Shown here one piece after another: positions 1 to 7,092 of a DNA stretch of 64,000 bases. Source of the DNA: Mesorhizobium huakuii (GTDB lineage: Bacteria; Pseudomonadota; Alphaproteobacteria; Rhizobiales; Rhizobiaceae); the NCBI RefSeq assembly GCF_030160235.1, contig NZ_BSNY01000009.1:1-64000 (forward strand), in the 5' to 3' direction. Both the position numbers and the translations under genes were made by a program. Position 1 is the first letter of the stretch; each line of letters begins with the position of its first letter. The notes below the pieces were generated by a model. The model was given only the letters and a program-made list of their open reading frames with translations. It did not search any database and was not told the DNA's origin.

Positions 1-147
1 TCGCAACCAACAGCCTCTTCTGGACATGGACCTGACCAAAAACGTACAAAGTCGAGCTCAGAGACCGTTTCGAAATTCGCTCTGGCGAGTCATATGGTGG
101 TGGTTTTGAGAACCGGAGCGCAGCGGACATTCGGGTCCGTGAGCTCA

Positions 148-169
148 GTTCTACTGCACGCAGTAGAAC
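148..169. promoter_or_regulatory. Perfect inverted repeat, 10-bp arms
   Basis: The arms GTTCTACTGC and GCAGTAGAAC are exact reverse complements separated by two bases. The site lies 57 bases beyond the stop codon of the oxidoreductase gene on the minus strand. With only a two-base spacer it suits a dimeric protein-binding site better than an RNA hairpin, and there is no T-run after it on either strand. Its role is unknown; an operator for a gene left of the window, or a weak terminator, are both possible. Confidence 0.5.
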
Positions 170-225
170 GGGGAAGCGCAGAAAACGCCATCAGACGGCC
201 GCCAGAGCAGAATTTCCAAACGGCC

Positions 226-1194
226 TCAGGACTTGGTATGGGTGACCGTCCCCGCCGTCAGGATGCGCAGCACCCTGATTGCTTCCTCGCCGCTGGTGCG
301 CGGCTCGGCCCGCGTCTCGATGCAGTGGATGAAATGCTCGAGTTCGCGCGTCAGCGGCATGCCTTGCCCGACCGCGACATAGGACGGCTCGTTGGTGGTG
401 AAGGCCCATTGGCCGCTGTCCTGCCAGACCGCGTGGCGGTACACGGCAAGCTTGCGCTCCCAAGGCTCGACATCGTCGAACACCGCCATCGCCTTGGTGC
501 CGACCACGGTCAGCCGTCGTTCGCGATAGGGATTGAGCCGCGAGGTGAAGAGATGGCTGCGCAGGCCGTTGGGAAAGCGCATGTGCAGATGCGCGAAGTC
601 GCTGAGGTTGTCGAGGAGTGCCGCACCCTCGCCGCGCACCTCGATCGGCTCGGTGCCGGTGATGGCCAGGATCATCGACAGATCGTGCGGCGCCAGGTCC
701 CACAGTGCATCGTTCTCGGTATGGAACTTGCCAAGGCCTAGCCGGTGCGAGTGGATGTAGCGGACCTCGCCAAGCTCGCCATTGTCGATCAGCCCCTTCA
801 GCGTCTCGAAGGCGGGATGAAAACGCAGGACATGGCCGACCATGAAGACGCGGCCATTGTCCTTGGCCGCCTGCACCGAGCGCTCGGCATCCGGAACGGT
901 CAGCGCGATCGGCTTTTCCACCAGCACGTCCTTGCCGCTCTCGACAGCGCGCACGGAAAGGTCGGCATGGTATTGCGGCGGCAAGGCCATGACGATGGCG
1001 TCGATGTCGTCCCGGCCGAACAGTTGGTCCGGCTCGATCGCCAGGCAATCCTGTTCGCTGGCAAAGCCTTCGGCACGCGCCCGGTTGGCGTCGGAAACCG
1101 CGTACAGCGCGCCAAGCGCCTTGAGGGTGCGGATATGGTTGCTGCCCCAGTATCCGCAACCGAGGACTGCAATGCGCGGCTTCATCTGTTTCAA
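226..1194 (-). CDS. Gfo/Idh/MocA family NAD(P)-dependent oxidoreductase
   Basis: A 322-residue cytosolic dehydrogenase of the Gfo/Idh/MocA superfamily, which oxidises or reduces sugars, inositols and related polyols with NAD(P). The N-terminal Rossmann fold shows the dinucleotide motif GCGYWGSNHIRTL at residues 12-24, and the family signature EKPIA appears near residues 94-98, where the Lys is the usual catalytic residue. The rest fits the C-terminal alpha/beta substrate domain (GHVLRFHP near 120). Length is normal for the family. A second Met four residues in (MKPRIAVLG) is an alternative start. Members with this compact C-terminal domain often act on UDP-sugars or in polysaccharide synthesis, but nothing next door fixes the substrate, so the reaction is not assigned. 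Confidence 0.9.
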   Translation of the reverse strand: MKQMKPRIAVLGCGYWGSNHIRTLKALGALYAVSDANRARAEGFASEQDCLAIEPDQLFGRDDIDAIVMALPPQYHADLSVRAVESGKDVLVEKPIALTVPDAERSVQAAKDNGRVFMVGHVLRFHPAFETLKGLIDNGELGEVRYIHSHRLGLGKFHTENDALWDLAPHDLSMILAITGTEPIEVRGEGAALLDNLSDFAHLHMRFPNGLRSHLFTSRLNPYRERRLTVVGTKAMAVFDDVEPWERKLAVYRHAVWQDSGQWAFTTNEPSYVAVGQGMPLTRELEHFIHCIETRAEPRTSGEEAIRVLRILTAGTVTHTKS

Positions 1195-1327
1195 ACTCTA
1201 AAAACTCGTGGCCGAGACATAGCGACGTGCCCCTTCGAACTCAACCCCGGCGGTTGCAACCAAATGTCCATGCGGCAAAGCTTTTTCCGGCAATGAGAAT
1301 ATGCGGCGATATGGAATGCTTCGAAGC

Positions 1328-1357
1328 TTGACAGGCTCGCCCTCCCAACCTTATATC
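1328..1357 (+). promoter_or_regulatory. Sigma-70-type promoter for tRNA-Met
   Basis: A consensus TTGACA (1328-1333) is followed after 17 bases by TTATAT (1351-1356), or after 18 by TATATC. Transcription would begin near 1363, about 60 bases before the mature tRNA end. It is the only clear -35/-10 pair in the gap upstream of the tRNA. Confidence 0.6.
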
Positions 1358-1426
1358 CGCGCGACCTTGGCGAACGCCTCGAAATGCCTTTCGATTTAAG
1401 GCGGATTTCGGGCCTTTCGCCGCCCT

Positions 1427-1503
1427 GGCGGGGTAGCTCAGTTGGTTAGAGCACGGGAATCATAATCCTGGGGTCGGGGGTTCAAGTCCCTCTCCCGCTA
1501 CCA
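1427..1503 (+). tRNA. tRNA-Met (anticodon CAT)
   Basis: All four stems fold: acceptor GGCGGGG (1427-1433) with TCCCGCT (1493-1499), D stem GCTC/GAGC, anticodon stem CGGGA/TCCTG, and T stem GGGGG/CCCTC with a TTCAAGT loop. The anticodon CAT is at 1461-1463. The discriminator is A and CCA is encoded at 1501-1503. The G1-U pair at the acceptor end and the presence of T54 speak for an elongator rather than an initiator tRNA. The overall sequence resembles rhizobial elongator tRNA-Met; the lysidine-modified Ile2 tRNA also reads CAT and is the only alternative. Confidence 0.95.
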
Positions 1504-1719
1504 CCCTTCTCCACGACAGAGCTTGCAGCAGGCGCGACCAATCGCGGCCAGCTACTTGAGTTGCCGACGAGGTTGGCTGGTTTATCGGCGAGCGAGTCGC
1601 AGTGGATCACCAACGTCATCGACGCGGCGCCCCGCGAGAGCCTGCATCGAGCGGCGTCAGCGTCCCTCAGTCGCTCGCCAAGCCGCCCGTCCCCGGCGAA
1701 CATGTGGACGCTTCCCTGA

Positions 1720-2223
1720 TCATTGCTTGGTGAACGCGCCCGTGTAGGTCTGGCCGGCGAGCGCATAGGTTCCGGCCAGCGTGCCATCAGGCAACATCGT
1801 CAAACTGATGTCGGCGCCATTCGGCAGGCGCCCGAGCTTCAATGTGGTCCCGACAATTCTTCCTTCACCGGCGGCCTCTCCCGGATTGTTGTCGCCCAGA
1901 TTGCCCCACGCGAAGGTGACCGTCACCTTGCCGTTTGGTGAAATCGTCTGCACGGCTACCTTGGCTTCATACGTGCCCTCCAATCGCCCGGCCCACATGC
2001 CCGAAAAAGCGGCGTACTTTGTTGGAACGCCCTTCGCTGGCGGCGTAATCGTCACGGATGGATCCATGATGGTCGAACCTGCAGGAGCAGTCGCGGGAGC
2101 CAATGCAGGGGGAGCGACAACCGGAGCTGACGGAGGTTCGACAGCGGCGGGTTGCGGCTCCACAGGAGCCGATTGGCATGCAACCAGGGCAAGTGCCGCG
2201 AAGCCCAGCATCGTGTTCCGCAT
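1720..2223 (-). CDS. Putative lipoprotein
   Basis: A 167-residue protein starting at an ATG preceded by GGGGAGAA with good spacing; a longer reading frame begins 18 codons earlier but lacks a ribosome-binding site. Residues 1-16 form a lipoprotein signal peptide ending in the lipobox LVAC, so Cys16 would be lipidated and the protein anchored in the membrane facing the periplasm. A Pro/Ala-rich linker (about residues 18-50) leads to a globular C-terminal half with motifs such as MWAGRLEGTYEAKVAVQ and GTYALAGQTYTGAF, suggestive of a small beta-barrel or beta-sandwich fold. I do not recognise the family beyond rhizobial hypothetical lipoproteins. It is monocistronic here. Confidence 0.8.
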   Translation of the reverse strand: MRNTMLGFAALALVACQSAPVEPQPAAVEPPSAPVVAPPALAPATAPAGSTIMDPSVTITPPAKGVPTKYAAFSGMWAGRLEGTYEAKVAVQTISPNGKVTVTFAWGNLGDNNPGEAAGEGRIVGTTLKLGRLPNGADISLTMLPDGTLAGTYALAGQTYTGAFTKQ

Positions 2224-2527
2224 CAAGTTCTCCCCATCATAAGCGGTCGGTCGGCAACAGGCCGCCGAATTGCACATTATTCTGCTTCGTGCAGGTCATC
2301 AGCACGATTTTGCCGGGAACCCCGTACGAATGGGCGGCGCTTTTCCTCGTGTTTTACCGCATACCCGCTGCCCTGCGAAATGTCGGCGCCGATCGTCGCG
2401 ACAGTCTAAGCTTTCTATTATAGCTTAATATATATTAGCTGTTTCTTGACAAACTGCCTAAGCTCTGGTTTCCTAATTTGACGGGTTTTTAGGCAAGTTC
2501 GTTGCGTTTTTTACGGACGGTGTTCGC
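2224..2527. other. AT-rich intergenic promoter region
   Basis: This divergent gap between the lipoprotein and the LuxR-type regulator holds no gene that I can support. Its right half (about 2405-2500) is strikingly AT-rich for this genome: AAGCT (2408-2412) with AGCTT (2422-2426), the decamer AATATATATT, a TTGACA at 2446-2451, and a 7-bp inverted repeat TGCCTAA (2455-2461)/TTAGGCA (2489-2495). Together these look like the promoter and operator region of the regulator gene. The -10 element is not clear. Such AT-rich stretches are typical targets of MucR/Ros-type silencers in rhizobia; that link is inference. Confidence 0.5.
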
Positions 2528-3175
2528 ATGTCAACTTTGGTTGTCGCGGACCCGCGGGGGGTGTATCTCGCCGGTCTGGAATGGGTCCTGCAAAAGGCAG
2601 GACACGATGTTGTCGCCCAGTGCCGCCGGCCTGCCGACATTCTCCTTCATGTCGCGCGCCATCGGCCCGATATCGTCATCGTCGGCTTGAACATCGCGGA
2701 TCCGCAGACGATCGGTCTTTCCGCCCGGCTGAAAGCCTGCAACAGCACTCTCGGCGTCATCTTCATCATGCAGCCGAACGGCAGGCTCGACATCAAGGAA
2801 ATTCAGGCGCTCGACAGCGACGGCCTGCTGCTCGACGGCATCAGCCACCGCTACCTCGTCGAATGTGTGAATGCGGTGGCCGCCGGCAAGAAGTGGATCG
2901 ACCACAAGATCGTCCAGCAATTGCTGATGCCCCGATCGCAGCCCCAGCCGAAATCCAAGCTGACCGGGCGGGAGAGCGAGATCGCCGACCTCGTCTCGCG
3001 CGGGTTGCGCAACAAGATCATCGCACAGCGGCTGCATGTATCCGAAGGCACCGTGAAGATGCACCTGCATCACGTCTACGAGAAGCTGCACCTCGGCGGC
3101 CGGGCGGAATTGGCCTGGGTCGCGAATGGCAAGGATGCCGAGCATCCAGGAATAGGCCGAACCGGCCTGCTCTGA
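2528..3175 (+). CDS. LuxR/NarL-type regulator with degenerate receiver domain
   Basis: A 215-residue DNA-binding protein with the length and layout of NarL/FixJ response regulators. The C-terminal LuxR helix-turn-helix spans about residues 144-197 (LTGRESEIADLVSRGL ... SEGTVKMHLHHVYEKL). The N-terminal half aligns with a receiver domain (VVADPRGVYLAGLEWVL), but the phospho-accepting Asp is replaced by Gly53 (PDIVIVGLN), and the usual Lys of the beta-5 strand is missing (DGLLLDG near 98-104). Phosphorylation by a histidine kinase is therefore unlikely and the protein probably works constitutively or by another cue. It lies just upstream of, and codirectional with, the type I secreted adhesin and its exporter, so it is the obvious candidate regulator of that locus. 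A GGACGG sequence precedes the ATG. Confidence 0.85.
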   Translation: MSTLVVADPRGVYLAGLEWVLQKAGHDVVAQCRRPADILLHVARHRPDIVIVGLNIADPQTIGLSARLKACNSTLGVIFIMQPNGRLDIKEIQALDSDGLLLDGISHRYLVECVNAVAAGKKWIDHKIVQQLLMPRSQPQPKSKLTGRESEIADLVSRGLRNKIIAQRLHVSEGTVKMHLHHVYEKLHLGGRAELAWVANGKDAEHPGIGRTGLL

Positions 3176-3273
3176 TCATCGCTTTCAACCTGGCATCGAC
3201 ATGATGCCCGCAACCGGCCGGAAAGCCGCCCGACGGCAATGGCCCGCGGCAAAAGCGCAACCGCCCGCGCCGG

Positions 3274-3309
3274 CCTGATCTATCGAAGGATATATATCGT
3301 TCGATCAGG
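3274..3309. promoter_or_regulatory. 36-bp nested palindrome upstream of the adhesin gene
   Basis: The outer arms CCTGATC (3274-3280) and GATCAGG (3303-3309) are exact complements. Overlapping them is a 24-bp dyad at 3282-3305, ATCGAA-G-GATATATATC-G-TTCGAT, broken only by one G/G pair. It lies about 100 bases after the regulator stop and 180 before the adhesin start, in otherwise GC-rich DNA. A dimeric regulator site is the natural reading, with the adjacent LuxR-type protein the first candidate. The rest of the 313-base gap (3176-3488) shows no gene; a GGGGAGAA ribosome-binding site ends it. Confidence 0.55.
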
Positions 3310-3488
3310 TGCGGCCATTCACCATAACACTATCGAAGCGGGAATGGACGCGCCCTCCGCGTCGGCGGCACATTGAGGATCAAAGGTCGCAATTTCATGC
3401 GCCGGCGGATGCGCTTGGGTAGGGGCATCCGGCATTTGGGGGGAGTTAACCCCTTTTCTTGATGCGTTTTGAACCGGGGAGAACCTCC

Positions 3489-6400
3489 ATGGCACTCGAC
3501 ATCACAACTCAAGACATCATCATCGACGAAACCATCGGCCTTCAGGATAACGACGTTGACCCGTCCGTTGTGCCGCACAGCACCAACACAACGCTGACAT
3601 ACCTACTGGGTCTCGACGCGGCAGGCGGGCTGCCCTCACCGGAGGTTGCCTTCCAAAGCAACTTCGTGGTGGCTTCGGCGAGCGCGGGGGAAACCATCAC
3701 CTCGGTTGTTCTCACGCAAAGCGCATCCGGGACCCCGTTTTCCACCACCGTCGGCGTGAACAGCGGAATTCAAACGATCGACGGCAATTATGTCTGGCTG
3801 TTCCAGGATGCAACGCACGCGAACGTCGTGATCGGTGTCATAGGCACCTCCGACCCGCTCGCCGAGCCCGCCGAGACCGGGCCGCTCGCCTTCTCGCTTG
3901 GGCTGATCAACACCAGCGCAACCAATGCGGATCTGTACACGGTCGAATATGTGCCGTTGCACCATCCGGACACAGCCAACCCGGACGACCGCATCGATCT
4001 GACCAACAAGGTGTTCGCATCGGTCGTGGGCACCACCGTGAACAATTTCTTAGGCTCGGCCGCCGCGCCCGGCAATCATGATTTCTATCTGATCAACTCA
4101 TCCAATGACGCTTCCAAGCAGCTTCTGGTGATCGGCTTGAACGGTGGCACCGCCAACGTGAGTACACAGGGCTTCGGCGTCGACAACCAGAGCATCAATC
4201 CGAACGAAACGCTGCAGGTCGATTTTGTGACCGGCGGCAATCTGAACGCAGGCACCGCCGCGCAAATCCAGTATGGCGCGCATATCGAGACCATCACCCA
4301 GGCCGGGTTCACGATCAACCAGATAACGCCTTCCACTCCGACTGCGCGTGTGGACGTCAGCATCAGCGCCTTCAACAATACCGGCAACGAGCAAGGCACG
4401 GACTTTTTTGACGGCACCTCGACCAACCCCGTGGACATCACCGGCATCAAGTTGACGGGTACATCGGAATTTGCCTCCGTCATCACCGCTGATGGCACCT
4501 ATGCCACGGGGGCCGGCAACATCACCGTCACCGGGCTCAGCGGGAGCGGGAACACCGTCACCATCACCGGGCTCGACAACGTCACGACGGTCGATGTCAC
4601 CACCAGCAGCCCGATGGACCGGTTGCAGGTCAAGGGGGTCGATGCAAACGAAGGGTGCGACATCAGCGAGTTCCATTTCTCCGCGACGAGCACAAACGCC
4701 CACACCGAAGAGGTCGGCTCCTTCATCAACTTCGACGATGACGGCCCGAGCATCTCGACCACCGGCACCGAGCCGACGCTGACCGTCGACGAGACGGTGC
4801 TTGCCACCAACGACACGCGTAGCTTCGCCGCCAACTTCAGTCCGGCCTTTGGCGCCGATGGCGCCGGCACGCTCACCTATGCATTGAGCGTCGTGGCCGG
4901 CCCTTCGGGTCTGACCGACACCGCCACCAATGAGGCAGTCAACCTCTCGGTCAACGGCAGCGGCGTCGTTGAAGGCCGCACCGCCACCACCAACCTCCTC
5001 GTCTTCACCGTCTCGGTCGATGCCGCCGGCAGCGTCACCCTCGATCAGATCCGGGCGGTGGTGCATCCGACCGCCGACCCCGACGAGAGCAAGACCCTGA
5101 ACGCCGACAATCTGGTCCAGCTCACCGCCACCATCACCGACAAGGACGGTGACCACCAGGCGGCCACCCTCGACATCGGCCAGAACCTCATCTTCAAGGA
5201 TGACGGCCCGAGCATCTCTACCACCGGCACCGAGCCGACGCTGACCGTCGACGAGACCACCCTGGGGCCCGCCGCCACGCAGAGCTTCGCCGCCAACTTC
5301 AGTTCGGCCTTTGGCGCCGATGGCGCCGGCACGCTCACCTATGCGCTGGGCTTCAATCCCGGTGCAACCGGGTTGGTCGATACGCTAACCGGCGAGGCGG
5401 TCGTCCTCTCGCTCAATGGCGCCGTCCTTGAAGGCCGCACCGCCGGCACCAACGACCTTGTCTTCACCGTCTCGGTCGATGCCACCGGAAGCGCGACCCT
5501 CGACCAGCTCCGCGCGGTGGTGCATGCCAACCCTAACGACCCCGACGACAGCAAGACCCTGAACGCCGACAATCTGGTCCAGCTCACCGCCACCATCACC
5601 GACAAGGACGGCGACCACCAATCGGCCACCCTCGACATCGGCACGAACCTCGTCTTCAAGGACGATGCTCCGACGATCACGGTGCCGTTCGACGGTGACC
5701 AGAACGCCGGCAACGGCACCGGGACCCACGAGACCCTGCCTAACACGCTTAACGCGTCGGCCACCGGAGCCTTCGGGTACGACATCGGCGCCGATGCTCA
5801 TACAGCCGCGTTCTACACCAGCGGTGGTTCTGACTTTGTCGACCAGAATGGCGCGCTTTCCGGCGTCCAGATCGGCCTGACTGGTACGATCACCGGCGGC
5901 GGTGGTGGCAATATCCTCACCCCCGACGTGACGCTCGCATCGGAGAGCCTCACGTCGGCGACGTTCAACTTCAGCTTCACCTACGACAAGGATCCAGCGG
6001 CTGGCGTCCAGACGGGCACGGCCGGCGGCACCCTCGTTTTCGACAAGGTTGCGGACACTTACACCATCCACCTGACCGACCCGCTCGAAGGTTTCAGCTT
6101 CGACGTAATTCACACCAGTGAGCTCCTGTCCAAGGTGCCCACGAGCAATACCGGCCACCCGCCGATCGTGCTGGAAAAGTTGCAGGCGGATGATCCAACT
6201 ACGCCGGCTAATGAAAATTTCTACGTGCAGTTCACCGGCAACTTGATCAACAAAGCCAACCCGTTCAGCTTGACGAACAATGGTGAGGGGTCATCCAGTG
6301 ACTCCACATTCACGCTCGGCGGCCATGAGATGGTGAGCAATGCCAATGAGACGTGGGTGTCCGCGACACAGGCCACCAACGGTGTCGCCGGCGACACGAT

Positions 6401-7022
6401 CCAGAAAGGCGAACTGCTCACGTTGCGGTTCTTCAACAGCGACGTCGGTATCGTGAACGAGGCCACCACCCCGACGGCGACTGCAGGCGCCATGGCCATT
6501 AAGTTCGACGGCATCGGCAACAGCGAAGACCTGATGCTGATCCTCAACCTGCTCGACGACAAGGGCACGGCGTCCACAGCCGACGATGTTTCGATCACGC
6601 GGGCTATGTACGTGGAGAACGCCGACATCTTCAGGACAGGCCACGTCCCGGCCCCGTACAGCAGCGAGTTCACGCTCGACAACAACGACGGCCTCGTGAT
6701 CATCGAGCAGAACGACTACAACGCAGCCGGCGAGCACTTCGTGTTGCAGGGTGCCCAGATCATGCAGTCGGGCAACGGCATCACCGGCAACAGCACGGCG
6801 ATCAACCTGAACCCGACAACCGGCGCTGGCGGCGGCAGCAATGCGACCACCAGCCTGGTGAACTTCGACCCCACCGATAACGACGTGCTGAAGATCACGG
6901 ACATCGGCTTCACCTCGACCGTGACCCAGACGCCGGATGCCCATCTCGACTTCGCCTTCAAGGTGGCGGACGCGGATGGCGACCAGACGGCGATGCAGCA
7001 CATCCTTGTCGATGTCGCCTGA
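3489..7022 (+). CDS. Type I secreted DUF5801/T1SS-143-type repeat adhesin
   Basis: A 1177-residue acidic, Thr/Asp/Gly-rich secreted protein. The ATG at 3489 has GGGGAGAA seven bases upstream; an in-frame TTG 30 bases earlier has none. There is no N-terminal signal peptide, as expected for type I secretion, whose signal lies in the last residues. Two almost identical 154-residue repeats (about residues 417-724) carry the pattern DDGPSI ... TLTVDET ... AANFSSAFGADGAGTLTYAL ... LTATITDKDGDHQ, typical of DUF5801/T1SS-143 domains, with a third diverged module afterwards. The C-terminus ends in DFAFKVADADGDQTAMQHILV. No nonapeptide RTX calcium repeats of the GGxGxDxxx type were seen. The exporter ATPase and adaptor follow directly, so this is their likely substrate, probably a surface or released adhesin. 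Confidence 0.85.
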   Translation: MALDITTQDIIIDETIGLQDNDVDPSVVPHSTNTTLTYLLGLDAAGGLPSPEVAFQSNFVVASASAGETITSVVLTQSASGTPFSTTVGVNSGIQTIDGNYVWLFQDATHANVVIGVIGTSDPLAEPAETGPLAFSLGLINTSATNADLYTVEYVPLHHPDTANPDDRIDLTNKVFASVVGTTVNNFLGSAAAPGNHDFYLINSSNDASKQLLVIGLNGGTANVSTQGFGVDNQSINPNETLQVDFVTGGNLNAGTAAQIQYGAHIETITQAGFTINQITPSTPTARVDVSISAFNNTGNEQGTDFFDGTSTNPVDITGIKLTGTSEFASVITADGTYATGAGNITVTGLSGSGNTVTITGLDNVTTVDVTTSSPMDRLQVKGVDANEGCDISEFHFSATSTNAHTEEVGSFINFDDDGPSISTTGTEPTLTVDETVLATNDTRSFAANFSPAFGADGAGTLTYALSVVAGPSGLTDTATNEAVNLSVNGSGVVEGRTATTNLLVFTVSVDAAGSVTLDQIRAVVHPTADPDESKTLNADNLVQLTATITDKDGDHQAATLDIGQNLIFKDDGPSISTTGTEPTLTVDETTLGPAATQSFAANFSSAFGADGAGTLTYALGFNPGATGLVDTLTGEAVVLSLNGAVLEGRTAGTNDLVFTVSVDATGSATLDQLRAVVHANPNDPDDSKTLNADNLVQLTATITDKDGDHQSATLDIGTNLVFKDDAPTITVPFDGDQNAGNGTGTHETLPNTLNASATGAFGYDIGADAHTAAFYTSGGSDFVDQNGALSGVQIGLTGTITGGGGGNILTPDVTLASESLTSATFNFSFTYDKDPAAGVQTGTAGGTLVFDKVADTYTIHLTDPLEGFSFDVIHTSELLSKVPTSNTGHPPIVLEKLQADDPTTPANENFYVQFTGNLINKANPFSLTNNGEGSSSDSTFTLGGHEMVSNANETWVSATQATNGVAGDTIQKGELLTLRFFNSDVGIVNEATTPTATAGAMAIKFDGIGNSEDLMLILNLLDDKGTASTADDVSITRAMYVENADIFRTGHVPAPYSSEFTLDNNDGLVIIEQNDYNAAGEHFVLQGAQIMQSGNGITGNSTAINLNPTTGAGGGSNATTSLVNFDPTDNDVLKITDIGFTSTVTQTPDAHLDFAFKVADADGDQTAMQHILVDVA
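4737..5660 (+). repeat. Two tandem 462-bp repeats inside the adhesin gene
   Basis: Units run from 4737 to 5198 and from 5199 to 5660. Both are exactly 462 bases (154 codons) and begin with GATGACGGCCCGAGCATCTC. Long stretches are identical at the DNA level, including third codon positions, for example around CTGAACGCCGACAATCTGGT. This points to recent duplication or gene conversion. In-frame recombination between the units would shorten the adhesin by one domain. Confidence 0.85.
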
Positions 7023-7034
7023 GACTCGACCAAC

Positions 7035-7056
7035 GGGGGCAGCCATGGCTGCCCCC
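7035..7056. promoter_or_regulatory. Perfect 22-bp palindrome between adhesin and exporter genes
   Basis: The 11-base arm GGGGGCAGCCA is followed immediately by its exact reverse complement, centred on 7045/7046. As RNA it would form a very stable GC hairpin 12 bases after the adhesin stop codon. The first possible ATG of the exporter gene (7045) sits in its centre. It probably acts as an intercistronic hairpin that stabilises the upstream message or lowers read-through; no T-run follows. Confidence 0.6.
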
Positions 7057-7092
7057 GCACCCCGCGATCTGTCGCCCGGAGATGTCAACCAG

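Noticed and set aside
1427-1503. tRNA gene as an integration site of a genomic island
   Set aside because: No integrase gene and no repeated copy of the tRNA 3' end were seen on either side.
3489-7022. Classical RTX toxin
   Set aside because: No GGxGxDxxx nonapeptide repeats, no lipase or haemolysin motif and no acyltransferase gene; the repeats are of the DUF5801/T1SS-143 adhesin kind.
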